Positions 1-9,313 of a stretch of 64,000 bases of DNA are shown here, in pieces. The notes under the pieces were generated by a model, which was given only the letters and a program-made list of their open reading frames with translations, did no database searches and had not been told where the DNA came from. The stretch comes from Lactiplantibacillus brownii (GTDB lineage: Bacteria > Bacillota > Bacilli > Lactobacillales > Lactobacillaceae). How positions within the stretch are numbered: the first letter of the stretch is position 1; each line of letters starts with the position of its first letter. The stretch lies in NCBI RefSeq assembly GCF_031085375.1, contig NZ_JAVCWF010000001.1, forward strand, positions 2,046,001 through 2,110,000. Reading direction: 5' to 3'. The position numbers and the translations under genes were made by a program.

Positions 1-1181
1 GTCGTCGCCCCAGTATCAGTCGCCGCTACTGGTTCACGCCCAGGAGTCTTCAAATTGAATTTTTTTATCGCAAAATCAAAGCCAAAGTAATAAATGACTG
101 CCATGACTAGCCCTTGAACGATCAACATGTACGGTTTATTTGCCAACGGCATCCGGAAACTCAACAAATAATCCACTAAACCACCACTGAATGAGAAACT
201 AGCGGTCCAATGCATCATGGCTGCAAATCCCAAAGATAACCCCATGAAGATAGCGTGCAAAACGTACAATGGCCAGGCCACAAACATAAATGAAAATTCT
301 AGTGGTTCCGTCACGCCGGTAAAGAATGACGCAAACGCACCAGCTAACATTAAGGAACCCGTTTCTTTTTTATTTTCTGGTAACGCATTGCGATAGATGG
401 CGTAGGCACCAGCGGGCAATCCAAACATCATGATTGGGAAAAAGCCCGCTTCATACATCCCAGTGACGCCTTTGACCCCTTTGCTGGCCCAAAAGTTTCC
501 AATATCATTAATTCCAGCCACATTGAACCAAAAAACCGAGTTCAACGCGTGGTGTAACCCTGTCGGAATCAACAAGCGGTTAAAGAATCCGTATAATGCC
601 GCCCCCACAAAGCCGAGTTTAGAAATGCTCGTCGCAAAGGTGACCATGGCGCCATACACGAATGGCCAAACGAAATACATGCCTGCGGTAAAGAATAGCA
701 TGACAAATGCCGCAATGATCGGCACTAACCGTTTGCCACTGAAGAACGACAACGCCATCGGCAACTTCACTTCATGAAACCGGTTATAAAGTGCCGCCGC
801 AATTAGCCCGGCACAGATGCCGACTAACACATTTTGATCAACATATTTGAAAGCTTCATTTAATGAACTAGCTTTCACATTAAGTAAATTTGCGAGCCCA
901 ATCGCATTCGTGGGACTCAACATGGTTGTTGGCACTAAGTAAGCGACTACGCCGGCAATCGCCGCGGCGCCATCTTTGTTCACTGACATCCCGATGGCTA
1001 ACCCAACCGCAAATAATAATGCCAAGTTGTTTAAAACGACATCGCCGCCGTTAATCATAAAACGTGATAATAACCACGTTTTCGGTAAGTAGTTACCGAG
1101 CCCTACTAAAATTGCCGCTGCTGGTAACGTCGCAATCGGCAACATTAGTGATTGGCCCATCCTTTGAAAATATGTTTTCAT
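1..1181 (-). CDS. PTS EIIC (N-acetylglucosamine/glucose family), partial
   Basis: Membrane permease of a sugar phosphotransferase system; it imports and phosphorylates a hexose, most likely N-acetylglucosamine. The gene runs off the left edge, so only the first 393 or so residues are seen. Translation starts MKTYFQRMGQSLMLPIATLP, the usual start of the glucose/GlcNAc EIIC family, and continues with many hydrophobic segments and the family motifs RLLIPTGLHHALN and FFTGVTEPLEFSF. The ATG at 1181 is preceded by a GGGAGAGA ribosome binding site. The last visible residues (TPGREPV) look like the linker to an EIIB domain, so a fused EIICB or EIICBA protein is expected beyond the window. A CcpA-type cre lies upstream at 1286-1299. 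The GlcNAc assignment rests on motif recall only; a glucosamine or glucose substrate is possible. Confidence 0.88.
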   Translation of the reverse strand, partial: MKTYFQRMGQSLMLPIATLPAAAILVGLGNYLPKTWLLSRFMINGGDVVLNNLALLFAVGLAIGMSVNKDGAAAIAGVVAYLVPTTMLSPTNAIGLANLLNVKASSLNEAFKYVDQNVLVGICAGLIAAALYNRFHEVKLPMALSFFSGKRLVPIIAAFVMLFFTAGMYFVWPFVYGAMVTFATSISKLGFVGAALYGFFNRLLIPTGLHHALNSVFWFNVAGINDIGNFWASKGVKGVTGMYEAGFFPIMMFGLPAGAYAIYRNALPENKKETGSLMLAGAFASFFTGVTEPLEFSFMFVAWPLYVLHAIFMGLSLGFAAMMHWTASFSFSGGLVDYLLSFRMPLANKPYMLIVQGLVMAVIYYFGFDFAIKKFNLKTPGREPVAATDTGAT

Positions 1182-1285
1182 ACCAATCTCTCCCTGTTCT
1201 CTTTTTCAACACCTCACAAATCCTATCACAACGTGCGTTTATATCAAAGTCGGTTTAATTGAATTTTGTATAGACCAATAGTTGA

Positions 1286-1299
1286 TGTGACCGTTTCCA
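1286..1299 (-). promoter_or_regulatory. Candidate CcpA cre site upstream of the PTS gene
   Basis: On the minus strand this reads TGGAAACGGTCACA, which fits the degenerate cre pattern TGNNANCGNTNNCA at every fixed position. It lies about 105 bases before the PTS start codon, a position compatible with catabolite repression of a sugar permease. It does not fit the tighter TGWAARCGYTWNCW form, so this is a moderate call. Confidence 0.45.
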
Positions 1300-1326
1300 A
1301 CCTTATAATGTAAAGAATTTTCGACC

Positions 1327-1363
1327 ATGAAAAAAGTTCTGAAATAAATCAGAACTTTTTCAT
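1327..1363 (-). terminator. Intrinsic terminator after degV
   Basis: Near-perfect inverted repeat (arms 1327-1342 and 1349-1363, core AAAAGTTCTGA / TCAGAACTTTTT) with a 6-base loop and A/T-rich arms. It sits just past the degV stop and upstream of the PTS gene, both read leftward. Confidence 0.75.
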
Positions 1364-1402
1364 AAAGATTCTTCAAATGTGTTTTTTTCATCAAATGAGT
1401 TC

Positions 1403-2293
1403 TTAATCAGCTTGATTCAGATTAGTCAAAAGTGGTTTCCAATCCAAGGACCAAATCATGCCAAGCGCGTGTTCACCTGTCAATGTCCCCATCAAAGGCC
1501 CAATTTCGCCAGTCTTAACGCGGACGGCCGGAAATTGGTAACGTAACTCACTCGCCCAGTCTTCCGCAATCTGTGGATCATTCGCACTGATAATATCTAA
1601 GCGTACGGGTAACTGTTGTGTGATCACAAACCGGTCAAAATCATCTTGAACGGCTTGTTGGGCATTCTTCAACGTCCGTTCTTTACCCAAGACTTGAATT
1701 TTACCATGCGCATTAAAAGTAATGATTGGCTTGTTGCGTAAGACCATTGTCCCCGCTAAACTACTATTATTATAAATCCGCCCATTTTTGACCAAATGCC
1801 GCATACTATTCACAATAAACACCGTCTGAGTCATGGTGCGTAAACGCCGTAATTGACTCAAAATAGTGGCTAAATCATAGTTAGCCAAAGCCATTGCAGC
1901 AGCCAATTTGACCATATTCGCCGTCCCGGCACACGCCGTTCGTGAATCAAAGACTTGGACGGCTAAATCTTTCACAGAGGGCGCATAAGTTTTTAAATTA
2001 TTGACATAACCACTAATGCCACTGCTGAGACCGATGACTAGCACTTGATCATAGCCAGCAGCTTTAAGATCATCAAAAACGAGCTGCATCTCAGGCATTG
2101 AGATTTGAGAAATCGTGGGAATATCTTTTTCTACTTTTAATAATCGATAAAATTGATCCGCGGTAATATCGACATTTTCATGATAGACATGATTACCAAA
2201 CATAATCGGATCGTTAACGACGGTAATTTTATAATCTGCTGCCGCTCGCGCCGACAAATTGGCCGAACTATCAGTGACCACCGCAATTTTCAT
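1403..2293 (-). CDS. DegV family fatty-acid binding protein
   Basis: DegV/FakB family protein, a two-domain lipid-binding fold; FakB members present acyl chains to fatty acid kinase FakA for acyl-phosphate formation. About 296 residues, close to the family's usual 280-290. Visible signatures are the N-terminal KIAVVTDSSANL, TSQIS-like TISQIS near residue 80, the SSGISGYVNN turn and a C-terminal GTLTGEHALGM (cf. GTHTGPGALG in relatives). The ATG at 2293 is chosen over the in-frame GTG nine bases upstream because GGAG lies 8 bases before it. No fakA is adjacent. Acyl specificity cannot be read from the sequence. Confidence 0.9.
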   Translation of the reverse strand: MKIAVVTDSSANLSARAAADYKITVVNDPIMFGNHVYHENVDITADQFYRLLKVEKDIPTISQISMPEMQLVFDDLKAAGYDQVLVIGLSSGISGYVNNLKTYAPSVKDLAVQVFDSRTACAGTANMVKLAAAMALANYDLATILSQLRRLRTMTQTVFIVNSMRHLVKNGRIYNNSSLAGTMVLRNKPIITFNAHGKIQVLGKERTLKNAQQAVQDDFDRFVITQQLPVRLDIISANDPQIAEDWASELRYQFPAVRVKTGEIGPLMGTLTGEHALGMIWSLDWKPLLTNLNQAD

Positions 2294-2365
2294 TCGTTTC
2301 ACTCCAATTCAGCGTGTGCACAAAGGCACAACTTTCAAATGTGCTTCGAACTCTTAAATCATAAA

Positions 2366-2407
2366 AAAGGACACTTACTCACAGTATACTGTACGTCAGT
2401 GTCCTTT
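2366..2407 (-). terminator. Intrinsic terminator of the metA-metY-hom operon
   Basis: Inverted repeat AAAGGACACT (2366-2375) / AGTGTCCTTT (2398-2407). On the minus strand it follows the hom stop codon by about 22 bases and ends in a T-run. The loop itself holds a small palindrome, CAGTATACTG. It separates the methionine operon from degV. Confidence 0.8.
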
Positions 2408-2429
2408 ATCAAATTAGTCCTCATGAAAT

Positions 2430-3722
2430 TTAAATTGCGAGATCCACCGCTGAACTTTCCGCTTGTACGGCAGCCACCGGCCATTGCGTTGAAAAAGCAA
2501 TTGGGAGCGCCGTGACGTTCTCATGCCCTAAACTAGCCACCAAATTATCGTGCTGCAACCGAGTCAACACGCTGGTTTGATAACAAATCGTATTTTGACG
2601 TTTAATTGAGAAATGCCTTTCATTAGCGTGCGCTTGTAACTGTGCCACGGGTAACTCGGTAAATAATAAATAAGTTTGTGGTATTTCAGTCAGTGACTGA
2701 ACGGGAAGCCGTTGCTGATCAGGATTGACCACCGGCCCTCGCGTTTGTTGAACCCAATGCTGTGCCGCCACAATGACATCATTTAAAACACTATTGGCCG
2801 TTGCCGTACTCCCGGCACCTGGCCCAGTGTATAAACAGTCCCCGATGGCTTGACTGGTCACCGCCACACCATTTTGAACGCCCTGAACTTGACTCAACGC
2901 ATTCTGATTAGGAACCGCAACCGGTGCCACGCGACAATATAGCTGTCCCGCATGTCGTTGGACCTGTGCCAACAGTTTCACCTGCCAACCTGCTTTTGAC
3001 GCGGCCTGACAGTCAGCCGTCGTTATCGCGGTCATGCCAGTTGGTTTAAGCTGTGCCAACGTTAGAGCCTGACCGAAGGCAAACTGACTCAATATCGTCA
3101 ATTTATAAGCGGTATCTAAGCCACCAACATCATTCGTTGGATCAGTCTCGGCATAGCCAGCCGCTTGGGCCGCCACGAGCGCTTGACCATATGATTGGCC
3201 AGTTGCGGTCATCGCAGTCAGAATATAGTTGGCAGTCCCGTTAATAATGCCCGCAAGTTGTTCAACTTCGTCGGTCGCATAACTATCTGTTAACGTCCGT
3301 AAAATGGGAATGCCGCCCGCAACACTGGCTTCATAGAACAAATCACAGTGTTGACGTTGCGCTAATCTGGTCAACCGATCCCCGGCTGTTGCAATGAGAT
3401 CTTTATTGGCCGTGATCACCGACTTACCATGTTTTAAAGCGGTAACGATCGCCGCTTCTGCAGTTACCAGCGTGCCCATCACTTCAATCACAATTTGAAT
3501 CTGTGGATCAGTAACCACTGACTGGATTGAATCCGTTAATCGGGTCCCAAGCGGCAAACTTACGGCTCGAGGCGCATTTAAATGACGCACAGCAACCACT
3601 GCCAGATGTAACCGGAAGCCCTGTGTCTGGGTAATTTTAGTTGCAGCTTGCGTCAAGCGCTTCACGACACCACTCCCCACGGTTCCAAAACCCAACAGGC
3701 CCACTTCGATCGTCTGTGTCAT
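2430..3722 (-). CDS. hom: Homoserine dehydrogenase
   Basis: Reduces aspartate semialdehyde to homoserine with NAD(P)H, the branch point to methionine and threonine. The 430-residue length fits the bacterial type with an N-terminal Rossmann domain (GFGTVGSGVV at residues 11-20), a central catalytic domain (ANKDLIA; NGTANYILTAM; AGYAETDPTNDVGG) and a C-terminal ACT-like domain. ATG 3722 has AAGGTGA upstream. It is the last gene of an operon with metA and metY, 18 bases after metY, so here it serves methionine synthesis under the Met T-box. The asd gene supplying its substrate is elsewhere in the window (26305-27363). Confidence 0.95.
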   Translation of the reverse strand: MTQTIEVGLLGFGTVGSGVVKRLTQAATKITQTQGFRLHLAVVAVRHLNAPRAVSLPLGTRLTDSIQSVVTDPQIQIVIEVMGTLVTAEAAIVTALKHGKSVITANKDLIATAGDRLTRLAQRQHCDLFYEASVAGGIPILRTLTDSYATDEVEQLAGIINGTANYILTAMTATGQSYGQALVAAQAAGYAETDPTNDVGGLDTAYKLTILSQFAFGQALTLAQLKPTGMTAITTADCQAASKAGWQVKLLAQVQRHAGQLYCRVAPVAVPNQNALSQVQGVQNGVAVTSQAIGDCLYTGPGAGSTATANSVLNDVIVAAQHWVQQTRGPVVNPDQQRLPVQSLTEIPQTYLLFTELPVAQLQAHANERHFSIKRQNTICYQTSVLTRLQHDNLVASLGHENVTALPIAFSTQWPVAAVQAESSAVDLAI

Positions 3723-3740
3723 TTAAATCACCTTCCTAAC

Positions 3741-5024
<1,284 letters not shown>

Positions 5025-5894
5025 TTAAAGACCTACTTTCGTTAATTTCAAAGTTTCAAGCCAATTTTGGTAAAACTGGCCACTAGCCGCCTGCCAGCTG
5101 TTGCGAACTTGCTTTAGCGACTGATCGACAAAATAATGTTGCGGCAAATTGATTGGCCGGTGCTTACGACGATCCCGAAAATATTCGTTAGCTAAGGTAT
5201 CCGTTTCATATTCTGGGTGTCCCGTCACATAGACGGCGTGCTTGGTGGCAGCTGTTAATATCAACGGCCCCACTTGGCGGTTTGTCGCCACGACCTGCAA
5301 ATCCGCTGGTAAATGGTGCGGTAAGTCCAATCGTGATTGCCGCGACTGGGGCATCTTCAACAACCCGCCCGCACTTAGACCAGTGACAAGTTGTGAGGCT
5401 TGATCAACCGCCGTGGCCGTATAGATCCCAAATACTTTCTGAGCAACAAGTTGTTTTTTAATCTTGAATTGAGCATATAAACCAGCTTGGGCCGCCCAAC
5501 ATTCAAATAAAGTTTGGGTCACATGTGTCTGGGCCCAATCAATAATGGTTTGAAATTCTGACCAATAATCGACGGCTTCAAACGGCAGTTGCTCAACGGG
5601 GGCGCCAGTCACAATCAAGCCATCAAAATGTTGTGCCGCAATATCAGTCAGGGTCACATAATTTTCAGCGACCGTGGCGCGCGGAATACTTTTGAAATGA
5701 TGACTCACTGGATACATAAAAGTCACCTCAACGTCAGTTGTTAAATGAGCAAATTGTGTCAAAAATTGACGTTCCGTGGTCAACTTAGTGGGCATTAGGT
5801 TCAAAATTAAAACTCTGGTTAGCGGCGCCCCTTGAGTCGGTTGCGCCCATTGTTGCTGTGTTTTTAATAAACCATTCACTGCGATCACTGTCAT
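5025..5894 (-). CDS. metA: Homoserine O-acetyltransferase (MetA family)
   Basis: First committed step of methionine synthesis: acyl transfer to homoserine. The family is often annotated as succinyltransferase. In ours the specificity-determining residue in VTGAPVEQLPFE is Glu (residue 101), which in the Bacillus cereus enzyme marks acetyl-CoA use, while E. coli has Gly. The nucleophile is Cys132 in FECWAAQAGLY. About 289 residues. The ATG at 5894 with AGAGGACG before it is preferred to the in-frame TTG at 5927, which overlaps the T-box terminator T-run. First gene of the metA-metY-hom operon, controlled by the T-box upstream. Confidence 0.93.
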   Translation of the reverse strand: MTVIAVNGLLKTQQQWAQPTQGAPLTRVLILNLMPTKLTTERQFLTQFAHLTTDVEVTFMYPVSHHFKSIPRATVAENYVTLTDIAAQHFDGLIVTGAPVEQLPFEAVDYWSEFQTIIDWAQTHVTQTLFECWAAQAGLYAQFKIKKQLVAQKVFGIYTATAVDQASQLVTGLSAGGLLKMPQSRQSRLDLPHHLPADLQVVATNRQVGPLILTAATKHAVYVTGHPEYETDTLANEYFRDRRKHRPINLPQHYFVDQSLKQVRNSWQAASGQFYQNWLETLKLTKVGL

Positions 5895-5925
5895 CTGATT
5901 ACGTCCTCTCTTCGCCGTTAAAAAC

Positions 5926-6225
5926 AAAAAAGCTTTCGGCCATTAGTCTCTCTAAAAGAAACTAACGGACGAAAGCTTTCGCGTTACCACCGTGATTCAT
6001 TGTCATTTCACAATGACAACCTCGACAAGTACCCTACCAAATAAGGATACTCCGCAATATATCGGTTGCCACCGCACGCGTAGCCGTTTGCGACCCGCGT
6101 CATGACTCCAAGCCCATCTTCACATTTTTGATAATTGCTTCTCGCACCACTTCGAAGCTCTCTGGGAAATTATCGCCAACGCTACTCTTCTCTTCAACGT
6201 CTTAATTGATTTTTAATTTAAAACT
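5926..6225 (-). promoter_or_regulatory. T-box riboswitch, methionine-type
   Basis: The leader between the promoter and metA has the T-box sequence GGTGGTAACGCG (minus strand, near 5979-5992). It is followed by a terminator hairpin with arms around AAAGCTTTCG and CGAAAGCTTT and a T-run. Upstream are Stem I landmarks: the AGAGAGC distal bulge near 6158-6164 and an ATG triplet at 6117-6115, preceded by GAAG and followed by G, that is placed as the specifier. An ATG specifier fits the Met genes downstream; another ATG at 6125-6123 lies close by, so the exact specifier is inferred. Uncharged tRNA would promote read-through. Confidence 0.88.
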
Positions 6226-6254
6226 AATTTAACACCATTTTTTCTCATTGTCAA
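6226..6254 (-). promoter_or_regulatory. Promoter of metA-metY-hom
   Basis: Minus-strand TTGACA (6254-6249), a 17-base spacer and TAAATT (6231-6226). This is a near-consensus vegetative promoter placed just before the T-box leader. Confidence 0.75.
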
Positions 6255-6276
6255 CTCATTATTCGGCTTTTAAGTC

Positions 6277-6729
6277 TCAATTGCCATTAGTTTCTTGGCT
6301 ATTCCACTGATTGATTTGGGCGACTAAGGCCGTCAAATCAGTCGGTAACACGGCTCGTGACCGCCGACTTGCAGGTCTCAATAATCGGACTTTGCTGGGA
6401 TAAGCAATCTGATAATCCACGGAAGTCTCAGAAAAAGCATCCTCACGATGACCTTGATAGTCCTGAATGTAGGGCGCAATACGACCCGAAAATTGAAGCT
6501 GATCGCCACGCTTTAATTCACCAAGGTCGCTAAACGCTTTCGATAAATTGAACCACAAGTGGGTCATCACGAGTTGTTTACCCTTTAAACGAATATCTTT
6601 AAGGAGAATCGTCGGTTCATCATACTGATAACCGTGTCGATAACCATAGCGCTCAAAGTTGCCGGTAAACGTGTATCTCTTTTCAGTCCCTAAGTCTGCT
6701 AACTGTTGACGTCTAGTTAGTTCTTTCAA
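6277..6729 (-). CDS. Hypothetical protein, possible OB-fold
   Basis: I do not recognise this 150-residue protein. It reads KRYTFTGNFERYGYRHG, then a beta-rich middle with alternating hydrophobic residues (TILLKDIRLKGKQLVMTHLWF; GDQLQFSGRIAPYIQDYQG) and a basic, less ordered tail. The GDxLxFSGxIxPY segment resembles the strand pattern of OB-fold nucleic-acid binding proteins, but that is a guess from pattern alone. It starts with TTG at 6729 after AGGTGG. It reads leftward toward the methionine operon but is separated from it by that operon's own promoter, so it need not share its function. Confidence 0.7.
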   Translation of the reverse strand: MKELTRRQQLADLGTEKRYTFTGNFERYGYRHGYQYDEPTILLKDIRLKGKQLVMTHLWFNLSKAFSDLGELKRGDQLQFSGRIAPYIQDYQGHREDAFSETSVDYQIAYPSKVRLLRPASRRSRAVLPTDLTALVAQINQWNSQETNGN

Positions 6730-7069
6730 AATAACGCCACCTGCCTTTCATAATTAATTATAGCAAACGTACGTTCGATGAACTAGTGATAATTCAATAT
6801 TCATTCTGTTGTATTTTTAATTAATCGAGAGCAAAGCCGTCAGCCACCCCCCACGGACGCTGTTTTCTCACACAAAATCATCGTTAATCGTCAACAGTAA
6901 AGTTAACTAATAACGCGTCTTGAACAAACAATAGCAAACTGATTTTAGGCATCGCCTATTATGAAACGAACTTAAAATGAGTTACTCGCGGTATCGGTTT
7001 GGCGACTCAACGCAATCGGATTATTGCTAAAATTTCCGGCCAAATTCACAACAAATTCTAATTTTTCAC

Positions 7070-7098
7070 TTGACAGCAATTTTGTCTATGCCTATACT
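7070..7098 (+). promoter_or_regulatory. Promoter of the TrpXYZ-like operon
   Basis: TTGACA (7070-7075), a 17-base spacer and TATACT (7093-7098). It lies about 35 bases before the leader ORF at 7133. Upstream of it, 6730-7069 (340 bases) shows no gene or clear element. Confidence 0.8.
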
Positions 7099-7132
7099 GA
7101 ATTTATTCAATAACGAAAGCGAGGAACCAAGG

Positions 7133-7195
7133 ATGACTAAGTTATCAATGACCAACTTGAATAGTTCATGGCAAAGCCGGCGATTCAGATTGTAA
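7133..7195 (+). CDS. Putative 20-residue leader peptide with one Trp codon
   Basis: ATG at 7133, preceded by GAGGA and AAGG. It encodes MTKLSMTNLNSSWQSRRFRL and ends in TAA at 7193-7195. The stop lies inside the 5' arm of the first of two alternative hairpins (7186-7218), the geometry expected of a translation-coupled attenuator. Only one Trp codon (TGG) is present, so specificity for tryptophan is suggested mainly by the transporter downstream. Whether the peptide is made is unknown. Confidence 0.5.
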   Translation: MTKLSMTNLNSSWQSRRFRL

Positions 7196-7344
7196 TTCCG
7201 TCACACGGATACAATCTGGCAAACAGTTTGTATCTGTGCCGACTTAACTTTGTTATCTAATAAAGAAGTCTGCATGGGTTTTTAAACACAGCAGGCTTCG
7301 GTTCCGTAAAGGGCAGACCAGAGCTTACTGGTTTGCCCTTTTTT
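7186..7344 (+). promoter_or_regulatory. Candidate transcription attenuator (alternative hairpins plus terminator)
   Basis: Hairpin 1: CAGATTGTA (7186-7194) with TACAATCTG (7210-7218), plus inner TCCGT/ACGGA. Hairpin 2 reuses its 3' arm: GATACAATCTG (7208-7218) with CAGTTTGTATC (7224-7234), one mismatch. Further on, GAAGTCTGC (7265-7273) can pair with GCAGGCTTC (7291-7299), or its GTCTGC can pair with GCAGAC (7313-7318). The second choice would break the intrinsic terminator GGGCAGACCAG (7311-7321) / CTGGTTTGCCC (7328-7338) and T-run (7339-7344). These are mutually exclusive pairings around a termination decision before the ABC operon. Confidence 0.65.
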
Positions 7345-7403
7345 ATTTTGCTAAATCCATGCCCACAAAAAAGGTTCGAAAATTTTTAGTTGAGGTGACT
7401 ATA

Positions 7404-8408
7404 TTGAAACGCATGTTAGCATTTATTAGTGCGTTAGTCGTTTTTCTCGGGGTCGCGTTCGTCATGACCGGCAACCGCAATCAAAAAACGGCTAATAGCA
7501 AGAAAATTCCCACGGTCGGGATTCTCCAACTACAAACTCATCCAGCCTTGGATGCCATCCATCGAGGCGTCATTGCAGGCTTAAAAGAATATGGGTATGT
7601 TCCGGGTAAAACCGTCAAAATTGATTATCAAAACGCTCAAGGTGATCAAAGTAATTTAAAGACCATGAGCCAAAAGTTTGTGAATGAAGATGCCGACGAA
7701 GTCGTTGGTATCGCCACTCCCGCCGCACAATCGTTAGTTTCAGCCGCGGGCAAAACGACGCCAGTGATCTTAGCTGGGATTACTGATCCAGCCGGTAGTG
7801 GATTGATTAAGAGTGATGCGCATCCGGGTGCCAACGTCACTGGGACTTCTGGTGAATCGCCGCTCAAATCTCATTTAGACTTGTTGCGCGAATTAGTGCC
7901 AGGCGCCAAAACCGTCGGCATTATCTACACCACTTCCGATCATGGTGGCGAATACAACGCTAAGAAGTTTGCCAAGATCTGTAAACAAGAAGGCGTCAAA
8001 TACAAGATGTTTACCATTGCAAATACGAATGACATGCAAACGGTCGCTGAAAAAATGGCTTCCGAAGTTGACGCTGTCTATGCACCCCAAGACAACGGGG
8101 TCGCCAGTGCAATGAAGACCTTGGTTTCAGTAACCAATAAGGCGAAAGTGCCAGTCATCCCCGCCGTCGACACGATGGTAAAAGCCGGTGGACTAGCCAC
8201 CCTCTCTGTTGATCAATATCAATTAGGTAAATTATCTGGTGAAATGGCCGCTAAAGTATTAAAGGGTAAATCTACTAGCGACTACGCCATCAAAGTAATC
8301 ACCAAAGGTAAAATGACGCTAAACTTATCAGAAGCTAAAAAGTTGGGCATCACGTTCCCAGCCAGCGTTTTAAAAGAAGCTAAAACGAAAGGAGTCGTTT
8401 ATCAATGA
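7404..8408 (+). CDS. ABC transporter substrate-binding protein, TrpX-like
   Basis: Extracellular solute-binding protein of the family found in tryptophan/tyrosine-type importers (TrpXYZ-like). The N-terminus is a lysine-arginine start followed by a hydrophobic stretch (LAFISALVVFLGVAF), a signal peptide or membrane anchor without an evident lipobox cysteine. The body has two lobes: VGILQLQTHPALDAIHRG at the start of lobe 1, VGIATPAAQ, and TVGIIYTTSD opening lobe 2. I place the start at TTG 7404, which has AGGTGA about 7 bases upstream; the in-frame ATG at 7359 has no good site. It is translated first in a three-gene operon behind an attenuator-like leader. Substrate is inferred from family and leader, not shown. 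Confidence 0.87.
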   Translation: MKRMLAFISALVVFLGVAFVMTGNRNQKTANSKKIPTVGILQLQTHPALDAIHRGVIAGLKEYGYVPGKTVKIDYQNAQGDQSNLKTMSQKFVNEDADEVVGIATPAAQSLVSAAGKTTPVILAGITDPAGSGLIKSDAHPGANVTGTSGESPLKSHLDLLRELVPGAKTVGIIYTTSDHGGEYNAKKFAKICKQEGVKYKMFTIANTNDMQTVAEKMASEVDAVYAPQDNGVASAMKTLVSVTNKAKVPVIPAVDTMVKAGGLATLSVDQYQLGKLSGEMAAKVLKGKSTSDYAIKVITKGKMTLNLSEAKKLGITFPASVLKEAKTKGVVYQ

Positions 8409-9313
8409 GTATGATTGTATCTAGTATCGGGCAAGGGCTCCTCTGGGCTTCACTAGGTGTGGCCTTGTTCCTCACTTTTAGAATTTTAGATTTCGCTGAT
8501 ATGACCGTTGAAGGCACTTTCCCATTAGGCGCCGCAGTGGCCGTTACCGCAATCTCTAACGGCATGAATCCTTACCTCGCTTCCGGTCTGGCTTTTGTTG
8601 CCGGCGCGCTCGCTGGCCTGATTACCGCCTTACTGTACACGAAAGGCAAAGTGCCGATTCTCTTGGCAGGAATTTTAGTCATGACGGCTTGTTCTTCCAT
8701 TAACTTACGCGTCATGGGTGGCAGTTCCAACGTCTCATTACTCGGTAAAACGACCATCTTTTCCGGCAGCTTTTTGAAATCATTACCAAAATATTTCGAT
8801 AGTGTTTTTGTTGGTCTAGTCGTTATTGCGATTATTACCGTGCTCCTCATTGTTTTCTTGCAAACAAACTTAGGTCAAGCGTTCATCGTAACCGGTGATA
8901 ACCGGGTGATGGCGCGTTCAATCGGGATCAACACGGATAACATGACCATTATGGGCCTGATGGTCTCAAACGGGATCATCGGTTTAGGTGGCGCGTTAAT
9001 CGCGCAAAATAACGGCTATGCGGACGTCAGCATGGGGATCGGGATCATCGTTATTGCACTAGCTTCCATCATTATTGGCGAAGTCGTGTTTGGCGAATTG
9101 ACCTTGAATCAACGGTTGATTGCAGTCACTTTGGGCAGTATTATTTATCAATTCGTCCGGCTCCTTGTTTTACAACTCGGTTTCAATACCAACGATATGA
9201 ACCTCTTATCTGCCTTGATTTTGGCCATCTGCTTGATGTTGCCACGTTTGAGCAAGGCACTACATTTGAATCATGTTTTAAAGAAAGGAGTTGCCAAATA
9301 TGACGCAGACTAA
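8405..9313 (+). CDS. ABC transporter permease, TrpY-like
   Basis: Integral membrane subunit of the same importer, in the branched-chain-type permease family. It is 302 residues with about eight to nine hydrophobic segments. It overlaps the binding-protein gene by 4 bases (ATGA), so the two are translationally coupled. The conserved segment FRILDFADMTVEGTFPLGAA near the N-terminus and the TGDNRVMARSIGIN cytoplasmic loop (the contact to the ATPase) are as expected for this family. Confidence 0.9.
   Translation: MSMIVSSIGQGLLWASLGVALFLTFRILDFADMTVEGTFPLGAAVAVTAISNGMNPYLASGLAFVAGALAGLITALLYTKGKVPILLAGILVMTACSSINLRVMGGSSNVSLLGKTTIFSGSFLKSLPKYFDSVFVGLVVIAIITVLLIVFLQTNLGQAFIVTGDNRVMARSIGINTDNMTIMGLMVSNGIIGLGGALIAQNNGYADVSMGIGIIVIALASIIIGEVVFGELTLNQRLIAVTLGSIIYQFVRLLVLQLGFNTNDMNLLSALILAICLMLPRLSKALHLNHVLKKGVAKYDAD

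Noticed and set aside
5895..5927. Longer metA start (TTG 5927)
   Set aside because: It would place translation start in the T-run of the T-box terminator; ATG 5894 has a proper ribosome site.
7070..7350. Trp T-box before the TrpXYZ-like genes
   Set aside because: No GGTGG-ACCGCG T-box sequence or Stem I landmarks; the region instead has a leader ORF with alternating hairpins.
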